Assembly (NCBI GenBank): GCA_951813555.1
Contig: OX638344.1
Span: forward strand, 62,001-126,000
Source of the DNA: an uncultured Acidimicrobiales bacterium
GTDB lineage: Bacteria > Actinomycetota > Acidimicrobiia > Acidimicrobiales > Bin134
Reading direction: 5' to 3'
DNA length: 64,000 nucleotides
The notes beneath the pieces were generated by a model that searched no databases, was not told the DNA's origin, and saw only the letters and a list, made by a program, of their open reading frames with translations. The position numbers were made by a program, and so were the translations under genes. This document shows, one piece after another, positions 30,761 to 39,161 of the stretch (its first letter is position 1; each line of letters starts with the position of its first letter).

Positions 30761-32041
30761 ATGTCTCCCCCAACAATAGCCACAGCGGTCGACTTCACCG
30801 ACATGGCCATGTTCGCCGTACACGAGCCCTACGAGCTGTACGACGAAGTCCGGTCCCACTCCCCCATCTGGCGCCATCCCGAAACCGCCAATGAAGAGTC
30901 CTTCTGGCTCGTCACTTCTCACGAACTGGTTACCCAAGCCCACAGGATGGGCGCTCTGTTGTCCCATCAGACCGGGCCAGGCCGCGACGGCGCCGGTGGG
31001 ATCACCCTCCCCGACGTCGAATTGGGCCCCGGAATCATGATGATCATGACCGACCCCCCCGACCACACCCGCTACCGGAAGCTGGTCAGCAAAGGATTCA
31101 CCCCCCGGATGGTGCGAAAGCTAGAAGAAAGCCTCCGCGTCCGCAGCAACCACATCATCGATGCGTTGGACGGTCGCACCGAGGGCGACTTTGTGGTCGA
31201 CTTGGCCTCTGAGCTTCCCCTAATGGTCATTGCCGAATTGGTCGGCGTCCCTCTGGAAGACCGCCACAAGTTGTTCGACTGGACCAACTGCGCCATCGGG
31301 CGCTTCGATCCCGAATTCCAGGACTACGACGATCCTTACTCGCCGCAAAACGGGACGATGGACGCCTTCAACATGACCATCTACGCCCAACAGCTCACCG
31401 AGGAGAAGCGGCGCTGTCCCCGCGACGACCTGATGACGGATCTCGCGGAGGCCAAGGTGACCATGGCCGATGGGACGGTAACCGAACTCAACGACTTGGA
31501 GATTTCGCTGTTCTTCACCCTGCTTGTCATCGCCGGCAACGAGACCACCCGAAACGCCATAACCCACGGACTGTTGGCCTTCCACAAATTCCCCGACCAG
31601 TGGGAACTGCTACGCCGCCGTCCCGAGCATCTCTCCACCGCGGTGGACGAGATCATAAGGTTCAGCACGCCGGTGAGGTACTTCCGCCGCACCGCAGCCG
31701 AAGACCTGGAATTGGGCGGGGCGAAGATTCGAGCCGGAGAGAAAGTCGCCCTGTGGTACGGGGCCGCCAACCGAGACCCCAAGGTGTTCGACGACCCCCA
31801 CCGGTTTGACATCACCCGTTCTCCCAACCCCCACCTGGCCTTCGGCGGGGGCGGTGCCCACTATTGCCTGGGCGCTCACCTGGCCAAACTGGAGTTGAAG
31901 GTTCTGTTCGAGGCGCTCATGAATCGGCTGCCGGAGATTGAGGTGATCGGCCCGCCCCAACGGCTGCGCGACCTCACCGTCAACGGCATCAAGCACCTCC
32001 CGGTGCGTTACGGCCCCGTGGCCAGAGCCGAAGCCGCCTAG
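30761..32041 (+). CDS. cytochrome P450
   Basis: 426 residues from ATG 30761 (AAGGAG 9 bases ahead). The oxygen-binding helix reads VIAGNETTRNAI, the ExxR is in DEIIRFSTPVRYFRRTA, and the haem loop is FGGGGAHYCLGAHLAKLE with the ligand Cys near residue 369. The sequence style is that of actinobacterial CYPs of the steroid/terpenoid-oxidising groups, soluble and needing a ferredoxin partner, which is not nearby. Expression is likely controlled by the divergent TetR gene through the 21-bp repeat array. Confidence 0.95.
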   Translation: MSPPTIATAVDFTDMAMFAVHEPYELYDEVRSHSPIWRHPETANEESFWLVTSHELVTQAHRMGALLSHQTGPGRDGAGGITLPDVELGPGIMMIMTDPPDHTRYRKLVSKGFTPRMVRKLEESLRVRSNHIIDALDGRTEGDFVVDLASELPLMVIAELVGVPLEDRHKLFDWTNCAIGRFDPEFQDYDDPYSPQNGTMDAFNMTIYAQQLTEEKRRCPRDDLMTDLAEAKVTMADGTVTELNDLEISLFFTLLVIAGNETTRNAITHGLLAFHKFPDQWELLRRRPEHLSTAVDEIIRFSTPVRYFRRTAAEDLELGGAKIRAGEKVALWYGAANRDPKVFDDPHRFDITRSPNPHLAFGGGGAHYCLGAHLAKLELKVLFEALMNRLPEIEVIGPPQRLRDLTVNGIKHLPVRYGPVARAEAA

Positions 32042-32111
32042 CTCTCAAACTCCCTCACCCCGATACTGTGGGGGCCGAATTCGGCAATGAAACCGGCGAG
32101 GGAGCTGATCA

Positions 32112-32891
32112 GTGCCCGACCTCCACGTAGAAAAGCGCGACCACGTCGTCACCGTCATCATCGACCGCCCCCCGGTCAATGCCGTCACCACCGCCACCAT
32201 GGCCGAGATCCGAGACGTGTTCACCACGCTGGGCGACGACCGGGACGTGCGGGTGGCCATCTTTACCGGGGCCGGTGACAAGTCATTCGTCGCGGGTGTC
32301 GATCTGAAGACCTCAGGCACTGAGCCCCGCGACCAACGGCCTCCCACGGAGCTGACCGACCCCGGCTTGGTGGCCCGAGAGGCCATGTGGGCCATCATCG
32401 ACTGCGCCGTCCCGGTGATCGGGGCCATCAACGGCTACGCCTTGGGCGCGGGCCTGGCCTATGCCGCCTGCTGCGACATGCTGGTGGCCTCCGAAAACGC
32501 CCGATTCGGCACACCTGAGATCAATGTCGGGCTCCTCGGGGCCAGCGCCCACCTCTCGCTGATGATGGGCCGCCACAAGGCCCGGGAGATGTTCTTGACC
32601 GGCGAGCAAGTCTCCGCACAGGAGATGTACCGCATCGGCGCCGTCCGAGAAGTGACCGCCCCCGACAAACTCATGGACACTGCGCAGGAGCTGGCCCGCG
32701 AGCTGGCCACCAAGAGCCCGATCGCGCTGCGCATGGCCAAGGAGTCGATGAACCGGATCGAGAACCTGCCACTGCGCGAGGCCTACCGGACCGAACAGGA
32801 CTACACCACCCGCCTGATGCGCTACGACGACTCCCGAGAAGCCCGCCGCGCCTTCAGAGAGAAGCGCGACCCCGAGTACAAGTGGCAATAG
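32112..32891 (+). CDS. enoyl-CoA hydratase/isomerase
   Basis: 259 residues from GTG 32112 with GGGAG about 8 bases ahead. Crotonase motifs: VAIFTGAGDKSFVAGVDLK (oxyanion hole strand), INGYALGAGLAYAACCDMLVASENARFGTPEINVGL. At the position of the usual first catalytic Glu (here NVGLLGAS) Gly/Leu appear, so the precise reaction (hydratase, isomerase or hydrolase) is uncertain. It follows the P450 gene on the same strand with a 70-bp gap. Confidence 0.9.
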   Translation: MPDLHVEKRDHVVTVIIDRPPVNAVTTATMAEIRDVFTTLGDDRDVRVAIFTGAGDKSFVAGVDLKTSGTEPRDQRPPTELTDPGLVAREAMWAIIDCAVPVIGAINGYALGAGLAYAACCDMLVASENARFGTPEINVGLLGASAHLSLMMGRHKAREMFLTGEQVSAQEMYRIGAVREVTAPDKLMDTAQELARELATKSPIALRMAKESMNRIENLPLREAYRTEQDYTTRLMRYDDSREARRAFREKRDPEYKWQ

Positions 32892-32903
32892 GGGCCTAGA
32901 GCC

Positions 32904-33374
32904 TCAAAAGAGCTTGCTGTTGTCCCAGTTGAGCATCTTGCCCACCGGGGTGAGCTCGACCGTGGCGTTGAGGTTCTTCTGGTAGTAGTCCCGGGTCTGC
33001 TCGGGCATCACATCGCGGGCGGTCCGATAGGGGGCGTACTTCTCGTCGAGGGCCTGGGCAATCCGCTGGGCCAGCTCCTCGGAGGGCTCGATCACCCGGC
33101 CGACGCACTCCACGTGCACCGCCCGCAACTGGGCCCACCGCTCGCCCGATTCCACCAAAAAGGAGCAGCGCTGGTCGTTGCGCACTCGCACCACCTTCTT
33201 GCCCCGGGTCACCATGTAGATCTTCTGGTCCAGCACCACAAACCAGACAGGAAGCGAGATCGGCTGGCCATTAGCCCGCAGCGTCGTCAAAGTGCCGTTG
33301 ACCGAGTTCTCCAGCATCTCCCAGCATTCCTCGGGAGACATCCGGACGGTGGGCTTGTCCTTCTTATCAGCCAT
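32904..33374 (-). CDS. pyridoxamine 5'-phosphate oxidase-like flavin/F420-binding protein
   Basis: 156 residues. NGTLTTLRANGQPISLPVWFVVLDQKIYMVTRGKKVVRVRNDQRCSFLVESGERWAQLRAVHVECVGRV is the split beta-barrel of PNPOx-like (FDOR) proteins. These bind FMN or F420 and reduce or oxidise diverse small molecules. Its start overlaps the end of the CoA ligase gene by 8 bp, so it is the last gene of the minus-strand operon. Confidence 0.85.
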   Translation of the reverse strand: MADKKDKPTVRMSPEECWEMLENSVNGTLTTLRANGQPISLPVWFVVLDQKIYMVTRGKKVVRVRNDQRCSFLVESGERWAQLRAVHVECVGRVIEPSEELAQRIAQALDEKYAPYRTARDVMPEQTRDYYQKNLNATVELTPVGKMLNWDNSKLF

Positions 33375-34938
33375 CGCTTCCCTCCATTGATGCCCGCAGC
33401 TCCCGGCGGAGGATCTTGCCCGAAGCCGATTTGGGAATGGATTCGGCGAACCGCACCTCGCCGAGCTGCTTGTAGGTGGCCACCTGGTCGGTGACGAAGG
33501 CCTTCACCGCCTCTTCGTCGATGGCGGCATCAGGAGCGGGAACAACGAATGCCAGCGGCACCTCGCCGCTCTCGTCATCAGGCAAGCCGACCACGGCGGC
33601 GTCAGTGATCTGGGGGTGCTCCACCAGCAGCGCCTCCAACTCGGCAGGGGCCACTTGGAATCCCTTTACCTTGATGAGCTCCTTCAGCCGGTCGACGATG
33701 TAGACGTGGCCGTCGCTGTCGATCCTGGCAATGTCGCCGGTGTGGAGCCAACCGTCGCCGTCAATGGTCTCGGCGGTGGCCTCGGGATTGTTGAGATAGC
33801 CCTTCATCACCTGGGGGCCGCGGATCCACAATTCGCCCTCGACATCGGTGGGCTGGTCCTCCCCCGAGTCTGGGTCGACGATTCTGGCCTCGGTGTTGGC
33901 CACCGTCAGACCCACCGACCCCGGCTTGCAATTCCCCGGTGGGGTGGCGTGGGTGATTGGGCTGAGCTCCGTCATCCCGTAGCCCTGCACCACCTCACAG
34001 CCGATCCGAGTCGCCGCCTCCTCGGCCACCTCAGCCCCCAGCGGCGCTGCGCCAGACAGCACCTGGCGGAGCGACGAGAGGTCGTACTCAGCCACCGCGG
34101 AGTTCTTGGCCAGCGCCAGCACAATAGGGGGCACGGCGAAGAACCGGGTGACCTGGTGGCGCTCGATGAGCGACAGCGCCTGGGCCAGGTCGAAGCGGGG
34201 CATGGTCACCAGCGTGGCCCCGTGATGCAGTTGATCGTTCATGAGCACCTGCATCCCATAGATGTGGAAGAAGGGCAGCACGGCCAGAACCACATCGCTG
34301 GACTGGGACGCAATCGACGAGGCGCACTGCTCGATGTTGTTCACCAGGTTGGCGTGGGTGAGCATCACCCCTTTGGGCAGCCCGGTCGTGCCCGACGAAT
34401 AGGGCAGCACCACCACATCGTCGTGGGGATCGACTTCGACTTGGGCGATCGGTTGGCCCATAAGCGATTGCATGGGCACGCCCTGCGATGGGTTGTCGGC
34501 GTCGATCACCACTACCTCGCCCGCCACCCCGGCCTGGTCCATGGCTTGGCGGGCTTGGGCGGCGAACCCGTCGGCGGCAAACACCAGCTTCGCCCCCGAG
34601 TCGGTGAGCTGGTAGGCGATCTCCTCGGGCCCGTAGGTGGGGTTGACCGTGGTTACCGCGCCGCCAGCCGCCGCCACTGCGTGAAACACCACCGGGTACC
34701 ACGGCGAGTTGGGCGCAACCAGAGCGGCAACGTCGCCCCGCTGTAACCCTCCGGCGGCCAAACCCCCGGCCAGGGAGTACACCGACTGCTCCAGTTGGCC
34801 GAACGTGAGCAACCACTCCCCCGGACCGTCGATCACCGCTGGCTGGTCGGCCAGATCCGCAGCCCGCTCAAGTACAAATCCCGTTACCGGCTGCGAGCTC
34901 AGAGGCTCGTCGGGCAGCAGGCTGGAGTGGACAATCAC
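33367..34938 (-). CDS. AMP-forming CoA ligase, 4-coumarate:CoA ligase-like
   Basis: 523 residues. VVLPYSSGTTGLPKGVMLTHANLV (about 176-199), GYGMTELSPITHATP (about 317), GWLHTGDIARIDSDGHVYIVDRLKELIKVKGFQVAPAELEALL and SASGKILRREL at the end are the complete set of adenylate-forming motifs. Aryl or medium-chain acids are the usual substrates. The gene starts 6 bp after the UGA-containing redoxin gene, within one minus-strand run with the substrate-binding lipoprotein. Confidence 0.93.
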   Translation of the reverse strand: MIVHSSLLPDEPLSSQPVTGFVLERAADLADQPAVIDGPGEWLLTFGQLEQSVYSLAGGLAAGGLQRGDVAALVAPNSPWYPVVFHAVAAAGGAVTTVNPTYGPEEIAYQLTDSGAKLVFAADGFAAQARQAMDQAGVAGEVVVIDADNPSQGVPMQSLMGQPIAQVEVDPHDDVVVLPYSSGTTGLPKGVMLTHANLVNNIEQCASSIASQSSDVVLAVLPFFHIYGMQVLMNDQLHHGATLVTMPRFDLAQALSLIERHQVTRFFAVPPIVLALAKNSAVAEYDLSSLRQVLSGAAPLGAEVAEEAATRIGCEVVQGYGMTELSPITHATPPGNCKPGSVGLTVANTEARIVDPDSGEDQPTDVEGELWIRGPQVMKGYLNNPEATAETIDGDGWLHTGDIARIDSDGHVYIVDRLKELIKVKGFQVAPAELEALLVEHPQITDAAVVGLPDDESGEVPLAFVVPAPDAAIDEEAVKAFVTDQVATYKQLGEVRFAESIPKSASGKILRRELRASMEGSDG

Positions 34939-34944
34939 TGGGTA

Positions 34945-35967
34945 TTAGGGAGCAGGCGTGATGCCGTGGAACGGGCTGCCGGCTTCTTGATACTCCTCGA
35001 GCAACTTGAAGAATTCCTCGCCGAAGGGGCTCTCACCCCGAAGCGGCATGGCCGCCCGGACAACGGTGAAGTCCAAGGGTGCCAACCGCGCGGCGGCGTC
35101 GAAGTGGCGGGCGGCGCCTGCTTCATCTCCGGCGCGCCGCAGGTGGGCGGCGAGGCGGAAGTGGAGGCGGGCGGCCAACTCATCCTCGTCGAGGTCGGCG
35201 ATCTCGCTGCTGGCGTCATCGGGAACCACACCTTGGTGGACCCAGGCGCGAATCTGGTCGAAATGACCCTCGCGAGTGCGGCCAGTGAATTCGCTGAACA
35301 TGTCGCTGCCGAACTCGTTGGCGTTGGGGCGGGCGATGCGACCGTGCTCGTCGATCCAGACCACCGCGGGCACGTTGCTGATGGCGTACAACTCGGTGAG
35401 CAGGTGGTCGGGATCCATGAGCACCGGATAGGTAATGCCGTCGGCCAGAACCCGCACCTCATCGGTGGCCTCGTCGATGGCAACTGCAATGACTATGAAG
35501 TCGTCATCGGCCAGTTCATCGTGCAATTCCTGCCACCCGGGCAGGTCGAATGCGCATCCTCACCAACTGGAGAAGGCGACCAAGAGCCGCTTCTTGCCGG
35601 CGTAGTCAGACAGGCTCCGATCAACTCCGTCGAGGTCGGCAAAGGTGAAATCCGGCGCTTGGCGGTCGCGCAGAGCCGCCTGGCGGGTGGCATTGGGCTG
35701 GCCCAACACCACAGCGCTGGTATCGGGATCCACCAGGGTCGGCCGGTCCAAGGCATCGGCGGCAACCGCCAGGTCCACCTTGTCGCCCACCTGCATGGCC
35801 GAGCGGTCTCTCACCGGAACGCACATGTCGTCGCGGCAGAGCCCTTCGGGCTTGAGCGTCCACCCGATAGCCGCGGAGAGTGCGTCGGGTTCGACCAGCG
35901 GCCGCCCTTCAGCCCACTCCCCGGTGGCGGAGGCCACCTCATCGCCGAGGACGGTGATGGTTGTCAT
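34945..35967 (-). CDS. thioredoxin-fold redoxin with in-frame UGA: candidate selenoprotein
   Basis: 340 residues if UGA at 35560-35562 (codon 136) is read as selenocysteine. The parts on both sides are in one frame with no other stop: RQAPDFTFADLDGVDRSLSD...LLVAFSSW, then UGA, then GCAFDLPGWQELHDEL and a full redoxin C-terminal half (ISNVPAVVWIDEHGRI with cis-Pro). The UGA sits where the redox-active Cys of TlpA/AhpC-like proteins lies (W-C), giving W-U-G-C. An RNA hairpin begins 14 nt after the UGA (see 35529-35545). AAAGGAG lies 7 bases before ATG 35967. The N-terminal ~95 residues contain GLCRDDMCVP. Without Sec insertion this would be a broken gene. Confidence 0.75.
35529..35545 (-). promoter_or_regulatory. 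bacterial SECIS-like hairpin downstream of the UGA
   Basis: On the mRNA the sequence CCUGCC-CGGGU-GGCAGG forms a perfect 6-bp stem with a 5-nt loop. It starts 14 nt after the UGA, and the loop begins 20 nt after it with G as second base. This fits the general bacterial SECIS description (short stem, small loop with an early G, loop about 16-37 nt from UGA) that SelB recognises. Confidence 0.65.
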
Positions 35968-35979
35968 GGCAAAACTCCT

Positions 35980-37494
35980 TTACTCAACAGGTTGGGTCGG
36001 AATTGGGTCTCCGACCGGCAAATAGGTCCTTACTTCGGGGAAATACTCGTAGCGGCGCACCAAGGAGCCAGCCGAGTGCTTGTCGGGCGAGAGGCTGGCT
36101 CCCATCATGGCGGGCAGGTCGAACGTGCCGAGCCCCTCAGCCGCAGCCTTAAATGTCTCCGGCGTGATGTTGCCGCCGGCTGCCTCCAAGATCTTCACGG
36201 TGAGAGCGAAGGCCCGGCAGTGGTTGACTACGCCGTTGACTATGTCGTCGTTGGTGAGATCGAGAGGCTCGTCGCTGGATCTGTCCTCAAATACGGACAG
36301 GCATTGCTGTACGCCGGGATCGGCCAGCGCCTCCTCACTAGTCGGCTTGTTGGTGGTTACCGCAAAGGTGCGGGCCATGTACTCGTCTTCGATGCCCTGA
36401 TCGTCGGCGATGGTCAGGCGGTCGGCAGCCTGTCCATTGGTGTGGGCGATGCGCACCTCCCAACCAATTCGCTGCGCCGAATTGATGATGCCGTAAACGT
36501 TGGACAAGTTGAGGATCAGATCAACCCCGTCGGCCTCCATTCGCGTGGAGATGCCGTCGGTATTCTGCTCGTTCTGAACGGTGTCAGTGGTGGGCGAACC
36601 CGGGGAGTAGACACCGATGACGTTGATGCCCGCCTCCTCCAACAACGGCTGCACAGCATCGGCATACTCCTTGTCGGGGGGTGCCTCGTAGTAAATGCCC
36701 ACGTTGTAGCCGTCGAGATCGCCGGCTCGGATCATCTCGGTGGTCCCGCCGACCCGCTGGCGAGTCTGCTTCATCTCAGTGGCGAAGAATAGGCCGTTGG
36801 ACCGCTCTTGGCGCTCGGTGTTCTCCCCGAAATGGCCCACATAAGGATGCCCGTGCAGTTCGGTAATGCACAGGGCGTTGTCCTCGAGGAACTGGCCGAT
36901 CACCACGAACACCCTCCTGTCCTCGATCAGCTCGGTACACACCCGTTCGCTGTCGGTGGTCCCAATCGGCAGGAAAGAAACCACATGGACTACGACGTTG
37001 CGGCCGTGGATGCCGCCCCGCTCATTCAGGTCTTCGGACAGGGCGGCATATAGGTCCTGCACCGGGAATATGCCGATGTCGATGCCGAACATCTCATTGA
37101 TCTGCACCGGATCGATAGCGGCCACCCCGATGGCGATCTCCGTCTCGGTCACGCCCTGGTAGCTGTTGGAGAGCACTACGGGGGTGGGGGCTGGAGTCGG
37201 CTCTGCGGGGGCCTCGGCCGGCTCGTCGGCCGGTTCGTCGGTTGGTTGTTCGGCGGGCTCCTCAGCCGGTTGTTCGGCAGGCTCCTCGGCGGGGACATCG
37301 CCGGACTCCTCGGAGGGCGCTTCGGCGGGCGCCTCGGCCGGTGCAGCCGTCTGCTCTTCGGCCGCGGCCGGCTCAGCCGTGTCGGCTGCGCCGTCATCGT
37401 CGTTTCCGCCGCAGGCCGCGGCCACCAACGCCACAGCGACGAGCAGGCACCACCATCTCCTCGCTGTCCTAGAACCTCTGTTCATTCCGGTCAT
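35980..37494 (-). CDS. ABC transporter substrate-binding lipoprotein (branched-chain amino acid type)
   Basis: 504 residues from ATG 37494 (GGAG 8 bases ahead). A short basic start is followed by a hydrophobic core and lipobox VALVAAAC, so it is a membrane-anchored lipoprotein. Residues ~32-100 are a Pro/Glu/Ala linker of repeated PAEEPAEQ-like units. The rest is a type I periplasmic-binding fold: TEIAIGVAAIDPVQINEMFG, LNERGGIHGRNVVVH, VFVVIGQFLEDNALC, AGDLDGYNVGIYYEAPPDKEYADAVQPLLEEAG. It likely feeds the Liv-type permease fused in the genes at 39162-44299. The redoxin gene follows 12 bp downstream. Confidence 0.88.
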   Translation of the reverse strand: MTGMNRGSRTARRWWCLLVAVALVAAACGGNDDDGAADTAEPAAAEEQTAAPAEAPAEAPSEESGDVPAEEPAEQPAEEPAEQPTDEPADEPAEAPAEPTPAPTPVVLSNSYQGVTETEIAIGVAAIDPVQINEMFGIDIGIFPVQDLYAALSEDLNERGGIHGRNVVVHVVSFLPIGTTDSERVCTELIEDRRVFVVIGQFLEDNALCITELHGHPYVGHFGENTERQERSNGLFFATEMKQTRQRVGGTTEMIRAGDLDGYNVGIYYEAPPDKEYADAVQPLLEEAGINVIGVYSPGSPTTDTVQNEQNTDGISTRMEADGVDLILNLSNVYGIINSAQRIGWEVRIAHTNGQAADRLTIADDQGIEDEYMARTFAVTTNKPTSEEALADPGVQQCLSVFEDRSSDEPLDLTNDDIVNGVVNHCRAFALTVKILEAAGGNITPETFKAAAEGLGTFDLPAMMGASLSPDKHSAGSLVRRYEYFPEVRTYLPVGDPIPTQPVE

Positions 37495-37534
37495 GTTCTT
37501 TCTCCAATGGTGTGGCCGGATGAGCGAAAGTACG

Positions 37535-39109
37535 TCATTTGAGCCCCAAACGGGCGAATTGGTCATCGGGCGCGTCCACCTCGTTGAGCGCGGTGTGAAG
37601 TAGGTCGAGCATCTCATCGGCTGATGTCTCGCCGCTGCGGTTCTCCTGCTCGTTGGGGTCGACGTCGAGATCGAACAAGAAATGGCGGTCGTTGCAGGCG
37701 TTGGTTGTCGCCCACAGCGGCAGCGTGTCGCCCGGCTGATAGGGCTGGCGGATCACCGGCACCTCCGATCCCGGCATCCGGTCGAGCCAGGCACGGTGGT
37801 CAGGCGGGGGAAGTCCGGGCATGCCGATGTCCCCGAACGGCATGGTGGACCACCGGTTGGACCACATCGACAGAGGGAAATTCTCCCCGCTTGCCCCCCG
37901 GGCGTACTTGCGCTGGCCGTCGTTGACCTGCACCCATCCGCCGAACACCCCGCCCAGCGCCCATTCCCGAATGGAATCGGCCTCGCCGGTGAGCAGCGGG
38001 GCCATGGAGCGGCCGTGGGTGGTCTGCATCACCTCGACATCGAAGATGTCGGCCACGGTGGCGAAGATATCCACATTGGTGGTCAGGGCATCGCACACCT
38101 CTCCGCCGGGTTTGCCGGGCCACGACATCAGCAGAGGCGTGTGGCCCAACGGCTCATACTGGGGCACCCCGGGCTTGCCCCAGATGTCGCGTTCCTCCCG
38201 CTCGTCGCCCAGGTAGTGGCCGTGGTCGGTGCACACGATCAGCGCGGTGTCGTCCCACAGGTTCTGCTCGTCGAACCGGTTCAGGATCTGCCCGAACCAG
38301 TGATCGATCATCGACAGCTTGGCCCCATAGTTGCCTCGCAAATGGCGGGCCTCCCTCTCCGAGAAGTTCCCCGAGGCGATGCCCCCGTCGATGTAGGGGG
38401 GCCAGATGATCCACTCCTCATCCCACGGCTCGTCGTGATAGCGGCCAGCCCACGGCACCGGCGTGTCGAACGGCTCGTGGGGATCGAACTCGTCCACGAA
38501 CATGAACCACCGGTCGTGATGGGGGGTGTCCTCAGCCAAGAACCGGGCCGCCGAGCTCATTGTCATCGGCCCCGGATAGTCCTCCTCGGCCCTAAAGAAG
38601 GTGCGCGACCGGTCGTAGGCCCGATCCATCTCCTTGATCCCCCACATCTTCGACCACCACCAGCCGCCCTTTCGGGCCGGCATCGTCGGCGTGCCGGCCC
38701 AGGAGGGGTCGTAGTAGGTGCGCCACGGATCGCCCTCGTGGCCTCGCAGGTAGTCCCAGCAGTGGAAATCGGTGTGGTAGTTCTCCCCGCCGGTCTCAAA
38801 CAGATGGGGATGGTCGGTGACCAGTGCGGTGGTCACCCCTTGGCGGCGCAACACCCGGGTGATGGTCTCCTCCCACAGCTCGACCGACCCCCACGGCTTC
38901 CACAAGAAGTCCAATGCTCCACACAGGATGTCGTGGCGAGCCGGCATGCACGGCAGCGACCCCGTCACATGGCGGGTGAACCGAGTGGCCCGCTCGGCCG
39001 CGAACCGATCCAAATTCGGCGTCTCGAACTCGGTGCCCCCATAGCTCCCCAGCATGTGCCGGTTCAGCGAATCCAACAAGACTACCGCGACATTGGACGG
39101 TGCGCTCAT
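37535..39109 (-). CDS. sulfatase family protein (C-x-P-A-R variant)
   Basis: 524 residues from ATG 39109 with GGAG five bases ahead. NVAVVLLDSLNRHMLGSYGG supplies the metal Asp; SLPCMPARHDILCG is the maturation motif with Ala where Ser is commoner (C-x-P-A-R is also accepted by formylglycine-generating systems). VCTDHGHYLGDEREERDIWGKPG holds the distal metal ligands. No signal peptide. It is the first gene of the minus-strand run with the substrate-binding lipoprotein and diverges from the transporter fusions, so it probably desulfates an imported compound. Confidence 0.9.
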   Translation of the reverse strand: MSAPSNVAVVLLDSLNRHMLGSYGGTEFETPNLDRFAAERATRFTRHVTGSLPCMPARHDILCGALDFLWKPWGSVELWEETITRVLRRQGVTTALVTDHPHLFETGGENYHTDFHCWDYLRGHEGDPWRTYYDPSWAGTPTMPARKGGWWWSKMWGIKEMDRAYDRSRTFFRAEEDYPGPMTMSSAARFLAEDTPHHDRWFMFVDEFDPHEPFDTPVPWAGRYHDEPWDEEWIIWPPYIDGGIASGNFSEREARHLRGNYGAKLSMIDHWFGQILNRFDEQNLWDDTALIVCTDHGHYLGDEREERDIWGKPGVPQYEPLGHTPLLMSWPGKPGGEVCDALTTNVDIFATVADIFDVEVMQTTHGRSMAPLLTGEADSIREWALGGVFGGWVQVNDGQRKYARGASGENFPLSMWSNRWSTMPFGDIGMPGLPPPDHRAWLDRMPGSEVPVIRQPYQPGDTLPLWATTNACNDRHFLFDLDVDPNEQENRSGETSADEMLDLLHTALNEVDAPDDQFARLGLK

Positions 39110-39161
39110 CACATCTCCTGCCTAGCCTCTGGCATCTCTTCGAGCCACTAACGCTACTCTC

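Noticed and set aside
30548..31066. TetR protein starting far upstream, including an E-N heptad repeat
   Set aside because: ATG 30547 has a good GGGAG site and normal TetR length. Upstream starts have weak ribosome sites and would run antisense into the P450 gene.
34945..35967. Redoxin gene read as two genes or a pseudogene split by UGA
   Set aside because: The only interruption is one UGA exactly at the redox-active position, followed by a SECIS-like hairpin, and there is no plausible ribosome site for the downstream TTG start. A selenoprotein explains it better, though a nonsense mutation cannot be fully excluded.
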